64,000 nt of DNA from Mucilaginibacter sp. KACC 22063 (GCF_028736115.1 NZ_CP117877.1:124001-188000), one strand, 5' to 3'; counted from the stretch's first letter, positions 9,570 through 18,806 are shown. Notes: generated by a model from the sequence alone, not told the origin. A program made the numbers and translations.

Positions 9570-10079
9570 ATGCAACAGGTACAAAAGGAAAGCGATGCCA
9601 ATAAGTTTTGGGTTAAACTGCTAATCGTTTTTAGTTTACTCCCATTGGCTGGGAAATCTTACGCGCAGGAAAAAGACTTTGATTTTCAAAAAAACTTTGT
9701 TAAAACCTTTAAATATCCGGACGCGCTAAAACAATCATGTGTTTCCACTTACACAAATATTTTGATTGAAATGGGTGATGGAGGAAAAGTCGTGTCTTTG
9801 TCTGTGTCAGACAGTGCTCCTCAATTATTTAAGGACGAGTTTGAAAAAATAAAAGTGTCTTTAAAGTTCGAGTTGCTTAACTCAATATTAAAGGATAATA
9901 AAGCGCATTATTATATACTTCCTGTTTTTTATGTTTATCAGTCAGATTACTGTGTAAATAGCTTTGAAGCACCGGGTTATTTATCTGAAAATTACTATTC
10001 TTTTGATGGCCATCAGTTAAATAAAGAAGCCTATACTTTAAAGCCCATTATAAACACACTGTATAAGCCGTTACATTAG
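9570..10079 (+). CDS. Hypothetical secreted protein
   Basis: 169 residues with a hydrophobic N-terminal segment (about 15-31) ending in SYAQE, a plausible signal peptidase I site. The mature part begins DFDFQKNFVKTFKYPDALKQSC and contains a TNILIEMGDGGKVVSLSVSDS stretch resembling the beta strands of TonB C-terminal domains, which suits its position 41 bases after a TonB-domain gene. No family recognised with confidence. It is convergent with the next gene, with only 11 bases between stops. Confidence 0.6.
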   Translation: MQQVQKESDANKFWVKLLIVFSLLPLAGKSYAQEKDFDFQKNFVKTFKYPDALKQSCVSTYTNILIEMGDGGKVVSLSVSDSAPQLFKDEFEKIKVSLKFELLNSILKDNKAHYYILPVFYVYQSDYCVNSFEAPGYLSENYYSFDGHQLNKEAYTLKPIINTLYKPLH

Positions 10080-10090
10080 CATGATCATTA

Positions 10091-10615
10091 CTAATTCCCT
10101 GCATCAGCTTTTAAATCCAGCTTTACTTTCAGGTTCACATCAAGGTCGATGGATTTACGCAGTTTGTAAACCATTTTAACGCGTACGTTTGGCTGGCGCA
10201 CCAGTTCGCTCAGGTTATTAGCGTTGTCGATATCTAAAATTAAAGAGCTGCCCGCATTGTTCCCAATATCATTGCGGCTGGCTATTAATACTTCGCCGCT
10301 GCCATCGGGCTTAGCCATATACAGTTTTAGTGATTCGATATTACCGATGTTATAATCAGAAGGGTTTGATGCCTGCATTTTTGCCGAAGCCATGCGTACA
10401 TTGCCTAAACGGCTGGCATTGTTGCCGTCTTTCTTAAAGTTTTGATCAAAGCTGCTTGCCAGGCTTACCGATGATGCCATGATACCCGCCTTTGCAGTTG
10501 TCGGGATGTTTAAAGTTGTGGTATACGGAAAGCTGCTTTTTATTACCTTTTGCACCGTGCCGCAGCCTGCTAAAATTAATCCTAAAACAGCACTGTAAAT
10601 TAGCTTTTTCATCAT
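10091..10615 (-). CDS. Hypothetical lipoprotein
   Basis: 174 residues. The frame stays open to 10720, but the upstream part is Arg/His-rich and atypical. The ATG-ATG pair at 10615 starts a clean lipoprotein signal (MMKKLIYSAVLGLILAGC), so this start is preferred. The mature protein has a Ser/Ala-rich beta-strand pattern (KAGIMASSVSLASSF, SSLILDIDNANNLSELV, KLRKSIDLDVNLKVKLDLKA). The last segment resembles the immunoglobulin-like strand of some outer-membrane-anchored assembly proteins, but no family can be named. Confidence 0.65.
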   Translation of the reverse strand: MMKKLIYSAVLGLILAGCGTVQKVIKSSFPYTTTLNIPTTAKAGIMASSVSLASSFDQNFKKDGNNASRLGNVRMASAKMQASNPSDYNIGNIESLKLYMAKPDGSGEVLIASRNDIGNNAGSSLILDIDNANNLSELVRQPNVRVKMVYKLRKSIDLDVNLKVKLDLKADAGN

Positions 10616-10928
10616 TGTACAGAAATTGTGCGCAAGATATTCAAATATCCTATCCCTACGCAAATTGGCGCGTTTCTGTAATGTCAAATTGTGGTTGTAA
10701 ATGCTGTAAAATACAGGCATTAAAAATTGCTGATATTAAATTAAAAATAAGTCCCTTAGCATACCTATTAATTTCTATCTTTGCATCCCGAACGCTGAAG
10801 TCGGTTTATTACTTCCAGCGCATAGTATTAATCAGCCTACAGTCTGTAGTCGAAAGCTCAAAGTCAACAACTTATGGGTTTAAAACACAGGCCACAAGCT
10901 ATAAGCTAAAGACTCTTTAAAAAGAACT
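10616..10928. other. Divergent intergenic region upstream of carB
   Basis: 313 bases with no credible gene. It holds the carB promoter (10776-10783) and a roughly 145-base carB leader containing two inverted repeats: 10793-10820 (CGCTGAAGT/ACTTCCAGCG with one bulge) and 10837-10849 (CTACAG-T-CTGTAG). The rest of the leader is made of degenerate short words such as AAGCTATAAGCT, a low-complexity pattern that differs from the neighbouring coding DNA. Confidence 0.5.
10776..10783 (+). promoter_or_regulatory. -7 box of carB
   Basis: TATCTTTG is an exact TAnnTTTG match about 145 bases before the carB ATG. A TTA about 17 bases upstream could serve as a weak -33 element. Confidence 0.55.
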
Positions 10929-13748
10929 ATGCCAAAAGACACCTCCATCAAATCAGTTTTAATTATTGGTTCCGGTCCTATTATTATCGGACAAGCATGC
11001 GAGTTTGACTACTCGGGATCACAGGCAGCTTTATCGCTGAAAGAAGAAGGCATCGAGGTGTCTATCATCAACAGCAACCCGGCTACCATCATGACCGATA
11101 AAGTTATCGGCGACCATGTTTACCTGCTACCCCTAACCTGCGAAAGTATTGAGCAGATTTTGCAGGAACAGCACATTGACGCTGTACTGCCAACCATGGG
11201 TGGCCAAACTGCCTTAAACCTTTGTAAAGAAGCCGAAGAACGCGGCATCTGGCAAAAGTATAATGTTAAGGTAGTAGGTGTTGACGTTGATGCCATTGAA
11301 AAGACCGAAAACCGCGAGGCTTTCCGCCAGTTGATGGTCGACATTAATGTAGGCGTTGCCAAATCAAAAATTGCAAATTCATTTTTAGAAGGAAAAGAAG
11401 CTGCACAGCTGATCGGCTTTCCGCTGGTTATCCGCCCAAGCTATACCCTGGGTGGTAAAGGTGCAGGTTTCGTACATAAAAAAGAAGATTTCGATGCAGC
11501 ACTGAGCCGCGGTTTACAAGCATCGCCAACCCACGAGGTTTTGGTTGAGCAAGCGGTATTAGGCTGGAAAGAATACGAGCTGGAGTTATTACGTGACAAC
11601 AATGATAACGTAATCATCATCTGCTCTATCGAAAACTTTGACCCAATGGGTATCCATACCGGCGACTCGATCACCGTGGCGCCAGCCATGACACTGAGCG
11701 ACCGTTGCTATCAGGAGATGCGTAACCAGGCTATCCGCATGATGCGAGCCATCGGTAACTTTGCAGGTGGCTGTAACGTGCAGTTTTCGGTTAACCCGGC
11801 TGACGAGTCAATCATTGCTATCGAGATTAACCCGCGTGTATCACGTTCATCAGCATTAGCGTCAAAAGCTACAGGTTACCCGATTGCAAAAATTGCCGCT
11901 AAACTGGCGATAGGTTACAACCTTGACGAAATAGAAAACCAGATCACCAAAACAACATCGGCTTACTTTGAGCCTACTTTAGATTATGTGATCGTTAAGA
12001 TCCCTCGCTGGAACTTTGATAAATTTAAAGGCGCCAATAAAGAGCTTGGCCTGCAAATGAAATCTGTAGGTGAGGTAATGGGTATTGGCCGCAGCTTTAC
12101 CGAAGCTTTACAGAAAGCCTGCCAGAGCCTTGAAATAGGCCGGGCCGGTTTAGGTGCCGATGGCCGCCAGAACCGTAACCTGGACGAGATTATGCAAAGC
12201 CTTGAGCATCCAAGTTGGGACAGGTTGTTCCACATTTATGATGCCCTGAGCCTGGGTGTGCCAATTGAGTCGGTGCGTAAAGCAACTAAAATCGACCGCT
12301 GGTTCCTGAACCAGATACAAGAGCTGGTAAGCCTGGAAACAGAATTACGCCGTTACTCGGTTAGCAACATCCCTGAAGAATTCTTCTTTACTTTAAAGCA
12401 GAAAGGTTTCTCTGACGTACAGATCGCCTGGATTTTAGGCGGTAACACTACCGAAGAGGATGTATACAAACGCCGTAAAGAATTAAATATCAACCGCGTT
12501 TACAAAATGGTTGATACCTGCGCAGCAGAGTTCCAGGCACAAACGCCTTACTATTACTCAACTTACGAAGGTGAGAATGAGTCTATAGTTAGCGATAAGA
12601 AAAAGATCCTGGTATTAGGATCAGGGCCTAACCGTATCGGCCAGGGTATCGAGTTTGACTATAGCTGTGTACACGGCCTATTAGCTGCCAAAGAAGCTGG
12701 TTACGAAGCGATCATGGTTAACTGTAACCCTGAAACCGTATCGACCGACTTTAACATGGCCGATAAGTTATACTTCGAGCCAATCTTCTGGGAACATGTA
12801 CGTGAGATTATCGAACTTGAAAAACCTGAAGGTGTTATCGTTCAATTAGGTGGCCAGACTGCCCTTAAAATGGCAGAAAAGCTGCATGAGCATGGCATTA
12901 AGATCATCGGAACTTCGTTCGATAGCATGGATATTGCCGAAGACCGTGGCCGTTTCTCTGACTTGCTAAAAGACTTAGGCATCCCTTACCCTAAATATGG
13001 TGTTGCCGAAAGTGCTGAAGAAGCAATTGAAGTAGCACACGAAGTTGGTTACCCGGTGCTTGTTCGCCCAAGTTATGTATTAGGCGGACAGGGCATGAGC
13101 ATTGTAATCAACGATGAAGACCTGGAGAAAGCCGTAGTTAACCTGCTACGTAACCTTCCGGGAAACCGTGTACTGATTGACCACTTCCTTGACCGTGCTG
13201 CAGAGGCCGAGTCTGACTCGATCTGTGACGGTGAGGATGTACATATCATCGGTATGATGGAGCACATTGAACCTGCGGGTATCCACTCCGGCGACTCGTC
13301 TGCTGTATTACCTCCGTTCGACCTGAGCGAAAGCGTGATTCAGCAAATGGAAGAATACACCATTAAACTGGCTAAGGCATTAAATGTACGCGGCTTGTTA
13401 AACATACAATTCGCTATCAAAAATGATAAGGTGTATGTAATTGAGGCTAACCCTCGTGCATCGCGTACGGTGCCTTTCATCGCCAAAGCATACGATGTGC
13501 CTTATATAAACATTGCTGCAAAAGTAATGATGGGTGTTAACAAGCTTAAAGACTTCACAATCGAACGTAAATTGAAGGGTTATGCCATTAAAGAACCGGT
13601 GTTCTCTTTTGATAAGTTCCCTGAGGTAAATAAAGAGCTTGGCCCAGAAATGAAATCAACAGGTGAAGCTATCCGCTTTATTCCTGATCTGCACGACCCA
13701 TACTTTGTTAAATTATACAAAGAAAAATCAATGTACTTGAGCAAGTAA
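10929..13748 (+). CDS. carB: Carbamoyl-phosphate synthase large subunit, short form
   Basis: Makes carbamoyl phosphate from bicarbonate, ATP and ammonia passed from CarA, feeding pyrimidine and arginine synthesis. Both ATP-grasp halves are present: KSVLIIGSGPIIIGQACEFDYSG at the start and KKILVLGSGPNRIGQGIEFDYS near residue 557, each followed by PSYxLGG (LVIRPSYTLGGKG and LVRPSYVLGGQG) and NPRxSR (EINPRVSRSS and EANPRASRT). At 939 residues it is about 130 shorter than E. coli CarB and ends at GEAIRFIPDLHDPYF, so the C-terminal MGS-fold allosteric domain that binds UMP and ornithine is missing. carA is not in this window. Confidence 0.97.
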   Translation: MPKDTSIKSVLIIGSGPIIIGQACEFDYSGSQAALSLKEEGIEVSIINSNPATIMTDKVIGDHVYLLPLTCESIEQILQEQHIDAVLPTMGGQTALNLCKEAEERGIWQKYNVKVVGVDVDAIEKTENREAFRQLMVDINVGVAKSKIANSFLEGKEAAQLIGFPLVIRPSYTLGGKGAGFVHKKEDFDAALSRGLQASPTHEVLVEQAVLGWKEYELELLRDNNDNVIIICSIENFDPMGIHTGDSITVAPAMTLSDRCYQEMRNQAIRMMRAIGNFAGGCNVQFSVNPADESIIAIEINPRVSRSSALASKATGYPIAKIAAKLAIGYNLDEIENQITKTTSAYFEPTLDYVIVKIPRWNFDKFKGANKELGLQMKSVGEVMGIGRSFTEALQKACQSLEIGRAGLGADGRQNRNLDEIMQSLEHPSWDRLFHIYDALSLGVPIESVRKATKIDRWFLNQIQELVSLETELRRYSVSNIPEEFFFTLKQKGFSDVQIAWILGGNTTEEDVYKRRKELNINRVYKMVDTCAAEFQAQTPYYYSTYEGENESIVSDKKKILVLGSGPNRIGQGIEFDYSCVHGLLAAKEAGYEAIMVNCNPETVSTDFNMADKLYFEPIFWEHVREIIELEKPEGVIVQLGGQTALKMAEKLHEHGIKIIGTSFDSMDIAEDRGRFSDLLKDLGIPYPKYGVAESAEEAIEVAHEVGYPVLVRPSYVLGGQGMSIVINDEDLEKAVVNLLRNLPGNRVLIDHFLDRAAEAESDSICDGEDVHIIGMMEHIEPAGIHSGDSSAVLPPFDLSESVIQQMEEYTIKLAKALNVRGLLNIQFAIKNDKVYVIEANPRASRTVPFIAKAYDVPYINIAAKVMMGVNKLKDFTIERKLKGYAIKEPVFSFDKFPEVNKELGPEMKSTGEAIRFIPDLHDPYFVKLYKEKSMYLSK

Positions 13749-13771
13749 GTTCAACGTATAAATTAAATAAG

Positions 13772-13797
13772 AAATGCCCGGTTTTTGCCGGGCATTT
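13772..13797. terminator. Bidirectional terminator between carB and radA
   Basis: AAATGCCCGG/CCGGGCATTT forms a perfect 10-bp stem followed by TTTTTG on the plus strand. The A-rich left side gives a T tract on the minus strand. It lies between two convergent stop codons. Confidence 0.85.
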
Positions 13798-13800
13798 TTG

Positions 13801-15267
13801 TTATCCAAATAATAAGCCGAATACCTCTTCGATATTGGCTACCGGCACAATTTCAATACTAAAACGAGAAAGGTCGATCTGCCTTTTATCGTTCTTAGCC
13901 GATGGCAGGTTATATTTGGAGATAAAGATCTTTTCGAAGCCAAGTTTTTGGGCTTCGGCAATACGCTGCTCTACCCGGTTAACGGCACGTACCTCGCCGG
14001 ATAAACCTAATTCGCCCGCAAAGCAGGTTTTAACAGGTATAGGCATATCCTCATGCGATGATATAATGGCAGCGGCCAATCCTAAGTCAATAGCCGGGTC
14101 TTCTACACGTATACCGCCCGTAATGTTCAGAAAAACGTCTTTAGCGCCAAGCTTAAAGCCACAGCGTTTCTCTAACACAGCCAGTAGCATATTCATGCGT
14201 TTAGTGTCAAAACCGGTTGCCGAACGTTGAGGCGTACCATATGGTGATGGGCTTACCAGCGCTTGTGTTTCTATCAGCATAGGGCGCATACCTTCCAGCG
14301 TGGCCGATATGGTAATGCCGCTCAATGGTTCGTCGCGCTGTGATAGTAAGATCTCTGACGGATTAGATACCTCGCGCAGGCCAGCGCCGAGCATTTCATA
14401 AATGCCCAGTTCTGCTGCGGAACCAAAGCGGTTTTTAATAGCCCTTATAATGCGGTATACGTGGTGCCTGTCGCCTTCAAACTGCAAAACAGTATCAACC
14501 ATGTGCTCCAGTATCTTAGGCCCTGCAATCATGCCGTCTTTAGTAATATGGCCTATCAGGATTACAGGTGTTCCGCTCTCTTTGGCAAAGCGTAAAAGCT
14601 CGGCAGTACATTCGCGCACCTGCGATACGCTACCCGGAGTTGATTCGATATGCGACGAGTAAAGCGTCTGTATCGAGTCGATAACCACCAGCTCCGGTTC
14701 CAGCTGTTCTATCTGTTTAAAGATGTTTTGCGTTGAAGTTTCGGTAAGGATGAAGCAGCCAGCCCCCCTTCCCCCTGAAGGGGGAATTGTAACACTTACA
14801 GGAGCTTCCCCTTTAGGGGATTGAGGGGTTAAGCGCTCCGCGCGCATTTTAATCTGCTTCTCGCTTTCTTCTCCCGATACATAAAGCACGCGCAGGTTAG
14901 GCATATTAAGTGCCAGTTGAAGCATCAGCGTTGATTTACCAATACCAGGCTCCCCGCCGATAAGTATCAATGAACCATCAACAATACCACCACCTAACAC
15001 ACGGTTAAATTCCTGGTCGGGTGTAATGTAACGGTGCTCTTCCTCAACTTTAATGTTAGCTACTTCAATGGCTTTGTTAGCCCGTTGCAGCGTAGATGAA
15101 CTTCCGCTGCCGCCAGTGTTTTTCCAGTCGGGAATGGCAGCATTGGGTTTCTCTATAATTTCTTCTACAAAGGTGTTCCATTGCATGCACGATGGGCATT
15201 TACCCAGCCACTTGGGCGACTCGTATCCGCAGCTCTGGCAGAAATATGTTGTTTTGGTTTTAGCCAC
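13801..15267 (-). CDS. radA: DNA repair protein RadA/Sms with an in-frame insert
   Basis: DNA-dependent ATPase that promotes branch migration in recombinational repair. An N-terminal zinc finger (CQSCGYESPKWLGKCPSC) is followed by the RecA-like core with Walker A GGEPGIGKSTL (about residue 105), the GEESEKQI segment, Walker B ELVVIDSIQ, the RadA-specific KNRFG motif and a C-terminal Lon-protease-like domain (PAIDLGLAAAIISS). The 488 residues exceed the usual 455-460 because a proline/glycine-rich stretch of about 23 residues (TPQSPKGEAPV... to GGRGAG) sits between AERL and FILTETS. It is encoded by the repeat at 14762-14830. The frame is kept, so the protein may still work. Confidence 0.95.
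   Translation of the reverse strand: MAKTKTTYFCQSCGYESPKWLGKCPSCMQWNTFVEEIIEKPNAAIPDWKNTGGSGSSSTLQRANKAIEVANIKVEEEHRYITPDQEFNRVLGGGIVDGSLILIGGEPGIGKSTLMLQLALNMPNLRVLYVSGEESEKQIKMRAERLTPQSPKGEAPVSVTIPPSGGRGAGCFILTETSTQNIFKQIEQLEPELVVIDSIQTLYSSHIESTPGSVSQVRECTAELLRFAKESGTPVILIGHITKDGMIAGPKILEHMVDTVLQFEGDRHHVYRIIRAIKNRFGSAAELGIYEMLGAGLREVSNPSEILLSQRDEPLSGITISATLEGMRPMLIETQALVSPSPYGTPQRSATGFDTKRMNMLLAVLEKRCGFKLGAKDVFLNITGGIRVEDPAIDLGLAAAIISSHEDMPIPVKTCFAGELGLSGEVRAVNRVEQRIAEAQKLGFEKIFISKYNLPSAKNDKRQIDLSRFSIEIVPVANIEEVFGLLFG
14762..14830. repeat. C/G-run palindromic repeat inserted in frame in radA
   Basis: About 69 bases built of two hairpin-forming units, one with CCCCCTGAAGGGGG and one with CCCCTTTAGGGG, separated by about 20 AT-richer bases. 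This is unlike the surrounding radA sequence. Length divisible by three and no stop codon in the radA frame allow it to be read through. It resembles the dispersed C-run/G-run intergenic repeats I associate with Sphingobacteriaceae genomes; that link is from memory. No second copy was noticed in this window. Confidence 0.7.
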
Positions 15268-15359
15268 AATGTTTGATTTATTGATTTGACAATTTGATTG
15301 TCAGCGATTGTAAAGATAAGTATTTGCTAACAATATTAGCAGACAGATTGTAATCTGAT

Positions 15360-16259
15360 TTATTTAAAAGCCTCATACCTGCCCCGGTAGATAACCAGCA
15401 GATTCTCGAGTTGCCTGTTAGAAATAGCAAGAGATGCGATCTCAAAATCAGTTGTTCCTCCCCAATAATCGTAATGCAGAAACGTCCTGCGATTGCCTTT
15501 AACCGAATTGCCATACCTGATTGATTCATTTCTGATGGTATCCCAGCTATGGAAGCCGTTGGTTATGGTTGCAATGCCTTTATTGTTGATGATGATTTGT
15601 GGCTTATTTGCTATCAGATCCCGTATAAGCTGATAGATAAATACGGAGCCATAAACAGTTAACGCTATACCAATTACAAAACTTATCCATGGTGATTTCT
15701 GGACATGGAAGCTCAGGTAAATGGCTCCTACACCCAGCACACAGGGTATTAAACATGCGATTACACTAAAAGCGGTTTTGTAGGGAGATATGCGGATCAC
15801 CGTTTCTAAAGGAATGCGATCATCATCGGTAAATAGTGGCTTCTGCCTGAGCTTATATTGCAAAGCTGCCCAACGCTCATCTTCGTCAGCCGAACGGATC
15901 TGTAATCGGTTTAAAAAGGTGCCATTGTCTGCATACAGTGCAGCCCTCATAGCCTGGCGTTTAAGTTCATGCACATCGGCCACTTGATCAAAAGCCCATA
16001 ACTTCCATTTCGTTGTCCGCTTGCTCCAAAACCAGAATGGAAGCCATATCATTGGAAAAAAGGCAACAATCCAAACCGCGCCGGATATAGTCAGTAACTT
16101 AATACTATCCGGCGGCGAGTTAATCCACATCTCAAAATATATCCAACCTGAAAAAAGCCAATGGAAAGCGCCTAAAACAAGTAATATACGGGGCAAAAGC
16201 AACATGCGGCGTCCGCGTTTAATGGCTTCATTTATAGAAATACTTGTATCGGCTTGCAT
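15360..16259 (-). CDS. Membrane protein with PH-like C-terminal domain
   Basis: 299 residues with four predicted membrane segments in two pairs: about 23-42 and 55-80 (LPRILLVLGAFHWLFSGWIY, then TISGAVWIVAFFPMIWLPFW), and about 161-180 and 190-212. A soluble region of about 75 residues separates the pairs. The C-terminal part (PQIIINNKGIATITNGFHSWDTI) looks like a bacterial PH/YcxB-type domain. Function unknown. It sits 92 bases upstream of radA in the same direction. Confidence 0.65.
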   Translation of the reverse strand: MQADTSISINEAIKRGRRMLLLPRILLVLGAFHWLFSGWIYFEMWINSPPDSIKLLTISGAVWIVAFFPMIWLPFWFWSKRTTKWKLWAFDQVADVHELKRQAMRAALYADNGTFLNRLQIRSADEDERWAALQYKLRQKPLFTDDDRIPLETVIRISPYKTAFSVIACLIPCVLGVGAIYLSFHVQKSPWISFVIGIALTVYGSVFIYQLIRDLIANKPQIIINNKGIATITNGFHSWDTIRNESIRYGNSVKGNRRTFLHYDYWGGTTDFEIASLAISNRQLENLLVIYRGRYEAFK

Positions 16260-16315
16260 AAAGTCAACTTAAAATTGGTAACTGGTATGCAACAGAAATG
16301 TTTTACAAGTAATCC

Positions 16316-17140
16316 TTATCCAAACACAGCCACTATTGATCTGATGATCGTTTGATACAGCAGGTCGCTCAAGGTTTCATATTTTGTTTGATCTTCAGGT
16401 TTGCTGAACCCCAGATCATTCCATGATCCCATACCGCCAAATACCCACGCCTTTGCACTGCTGAAGAAAACCTGGCGGGCTTGTAAACTGTAATTTTTAT
16501 TGATGATAATATCTGTATGATAAAAATCCTTTTCAGGCTCCCCGGCATTTAATGCATCATAAGCCTTCGTAAACCAATCGCCCCAGTTGGTTAATTCATT
16601 CTTGTAAGCAAATTCAGCAATATCAGATAGTACCTTTTTAAGTGTTTGTTGTATTTCGGCTACATCATCCTTAATATCACCTGTTGACTCTGCCGTAAAC
16701 CTGTTCAGGTAATTAACAGTCCATATTTTTCTGTCGCTTGCATTTTGATTGGTGACCTGCCAGTCTGACTCCCAAAAGGTGGAAGAATTATTTGAGTTAA
16801 TGGCTTCAATAAACCACTTCCCGCCTCCGCCAACAAAGCCTGCAAGTTTATAATCTTTGGCAAAAGATTGATCGTCTGATGGCTTATAAACCAGTTTCAG
16901 TTTTTTGAAGCCATCCTGTTTCAGGTTTTCAAACCATTTAACCGGATCGCCGGCTACAACTCCAGGCTCCACAGACTTTTTGAAAAAGGATTTTTTCAGG
17001 ACCGTATCCCAAAATTGTACTCGATTACAGAACTGAAAAGTTGAGTTTGTATCGTAAAAATCGCTGGCCAGGTTATCATTTACCAGGTACTCATTGCCGT
17101 AAGATACAATGGCTATGAGCTGTGCTAAAGTTCCGTTCAT
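16316..17140 (-). CDS. Hypothetical soluble protein
   Basis: 274 residues, no signal peptide and no membrane segment. Trp/Tyr/Asn-rich, with a GFVGGGGKWFIEA loop near residue 100 and an AWVFGGMGSWND motif near 240. I do not recognise a family. The ATG at 17140 is preceded by AT-rich sequence and no other in-frame start is better. Expressed alone or with the membrane protein 56 bases downstream. Confidence 0.6.
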   Translation of the reverse strand: MNGTLAQLIAIVSYGNEYLVNDNLASDFYDTNSTFQFCNRVQFWDTVLKKSFFKKSVEPGVVAGDPVKWFENLKQDGFKKLKLVYKPSDDQSFAKDYKLAGFVGGGGKWFIEAINSNNSSTFWESDWQVTNQNASDRKIWTVNYLNRFTAESTGDIKDDVAEIQQTLKKVLSDIAEFAYKNELTNWGDWFTKAYDALNAGEPEKDFYHTDIIINKNYSLQARQVFFSSAKAWVFGGMGSWNDLGFSKPEDQTKYETLSDLLYQTIIRSIVAVFG

Positions 17141-17193
17141 GTTTTTGATAGGTTTTGCTGGCGAAAGTTACCACTAAAGTAGCTAAACAAAAA

Positions 17194-17217
17194 AAGGCTC
17201 CCTTTTCAGGAAGCCTT
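17194..17217 (-). terminator. Intrinsic terminator of the RNase G/E gene
   Basis: AAGGCTCCCT/AGGAAGCCTT with one mismatch. Read leftward it is followed by seven T residues, and it lies about 40 bases past the rng stop. Confidence 0.8.
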
Positions 17218-17255
17218 AGAAATTATTTTGCAAAATGTTGTTAAACAAGTTGCCT

Positions 17256-18806
17256 TTAAAGCTTGATCTCTTCGTCTTTTTCTGAGAAGAAATGAAACTC
17301 TGTAATTTGATAGGATGGGTTACTTTTAACCTTTATCCACTGGCCATATTTAAAATACCATTTAAACTGGCGTGTTACTATTCCTTTTTTAATGTACGCC
17401 TCAATGTAAGGGTGTACACACAGGGTAATGTTCTTTTCGTTTTGCTCAACTAATATATAATTGAAATTATTTTCAATATCATCGAGCAATAAGATACTTG
17501 GCCTGATCACACCTGTACCATGACAGGTAGGGCAAACTTCGCTGGTTACAATGTTCATCTCGGGGCGTACACGCTGACGGGTGATCTGCACCAGGCCAAA
17601 TTTGCTTGGCGGCAGTATCGTATGCTTGGCCCTGTCATGTGCCATCTCTTCCCTGAGATAATCAAAAAGCTCTTTACGATTGGCCGGTTTGTGCATATCT
17701 ATAAAGTCGATAACCACAATGCCACCCATATCGCGCAGCCTTAACTGGCGTGCTATTTCGCGTGCTGCCTCTTTATTAACCTGCAGTGCGTTCTCTTCCT
17801 GGTTCTCTTTGTTGGCAGTACGGTTACCGCTGTTCACGTCAACAACGTGCAGGGCTTCTGTATGCTCAATAACCAGGTAAGCGCCGCCCGCAAGATTAAC
17901 TGTTTTTCCAAATGCCGATTTGATCTGCTTTTCTACGCCGTGATGTTCAAATATCGGTTCGCGATGCTTATGCAGGCGAACGATATTTTCCAGGTCGGGC
18001 GAAATCTCATGCACATATGATTTTACTTCTTCATATATCGAAGAATCATTCACATAAATGTGCTGAAAGTCGGGGTTTAAAATATCGCGCAGCAGTGTTG
18101 ATGTGCGGTCAATCTCACCCAGTACTTTTTTCGAAGGCTCTGTGGCCGGCAGGCGGGTAACAAATGTTTCCCACTTGGCTATCAGGTCCAACAGGTCCTT
18201 TTGCAGTTCAGTTACACCTTTATCCTCAGATACGGTACGGATGATAACACCAAAGTGCTGTGGCTTAATGCCTTCAACTATTTTACGCAGTCGGGTACGT
18301 TCTGTATTGCTTTTTATCTTTTTAGAGATAGAAATAGCTTCAGAGAACGGTACCAGCACTACATAGCGCCCTGCAATTGACAGGTCTGAGCTTAAGCGCG
18401 GCCCCTTTGTTGAAATGGGTTCTTTGGCAATCTGTACCGGTATCAGCTGATTTTTTGCCAGCACCTCAGAAATTTTTCCTGATTTGCTGATATCAGCCTC
18501 GGGTTTAAAAATGTCGAGCAGTTTAGATTGGTAGCTTCCACCGCGTACCTGCTTGGTTAATTTAAGCAGGCTTTGTACTTGCGGCCCCAGGTCAAGGTAA
18601 TGCAAAAAAGCATCCTTCTCGTAACCAACATCCACAAAGGCAGCATTTAAGCCGGGCATAATTTTTTTAATACGCCCTAAATAAATGTCTCCAACAGTAT
18701 AATTGTTGGTAACCTGCTCTTTATGAAGTTCTACAAGTTGTTTATCCTGTAATAAAGCAATAGTAGCCCCGTTTGGGGATGAATCGATAATTAATTCTTT
18801 TACCAA
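17256..18806 (-). CDS. rng: Ribonuclease G/E family endoribonuclease
   Basis: Endoribonuclease for rRNA maturation and mRNA decay. 516 residues, the RNase G size, with no long C-terminal scaffold. An S1 domain follows the N-terminus (YLGRIKKIMPGLNAAFVDVGYEKDAFLH, about 42-70). The catalytic DNase I-like domain carries VVDVNSGN and VIDFIDM with the Mg-binding aspartates, and the zinc link CPTCHGTG lies near residue 430. The start is TTG at 18806: an in-frame TAG lies two codons upstream and the conserved KELIIDS begins at once. Its leader contains a perfect hairpin (18827-18846), and the upstream gene is closed by a terminator, so it has its own promoter. Confidence 0.95.
   Translation of the reverse strand: MVKELIIDSSPNGATIALLQDKQLVELHKEQVTNNYTVGDIYLGRIKKIMPGLNAAFVDVGYEKDAFLHYLDLGPQVQSLLKLTKQVRGGSYQSKLLDIFKPEADISKSGKISEVLAKNQLIPVQIAKEPISTKGPRLSSDLSIAGRYVVLVPFSEAISISKKIKSNTERTRLRKIVEGIKPQHFGVIIRTVSEDKGVTELQKDLLDLIAKWETFVTRLPATEPSKKVLGEIDRTSTLLRDILNPDFQHIYVNDSSIYEEVKSYVHEISPDLENIVRLHKHREPIFEHHGVEKQIKSAFGKTVNLAGGAYLVIEHTEALHVVDVNSGNRTANKENQEENALQVNKEAAREIARQLRLRDMGGIVVIDFIDMHKPANRKELFDYLREEMAHDRAKHTILPPSKFGLVQITRQRVRPEMNIVTSEVCPTCHGTGVIRPSILLLDDIENNFNYILVEQNEKNITLCVHPYIEAYIKKGIVTRQFKWYFKYGQWIKVKSNPSYQITEFHFFSEKDEEIKL

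Noticed and set aside
10492..10920. 142-codon plus-strand frame over the lipoprotein start and the carB leader
   Set aside because: It runs antisense to a lipoprotein gene and through the carB promoter and hairpins; Cys/Ser-rich composition is that of a shadow frame.
13073..13267. Antisense frame inside carB
   Set aside because: Ser/Arg-rich shadow of the conserved ATP-grasp sequence on the other strand.
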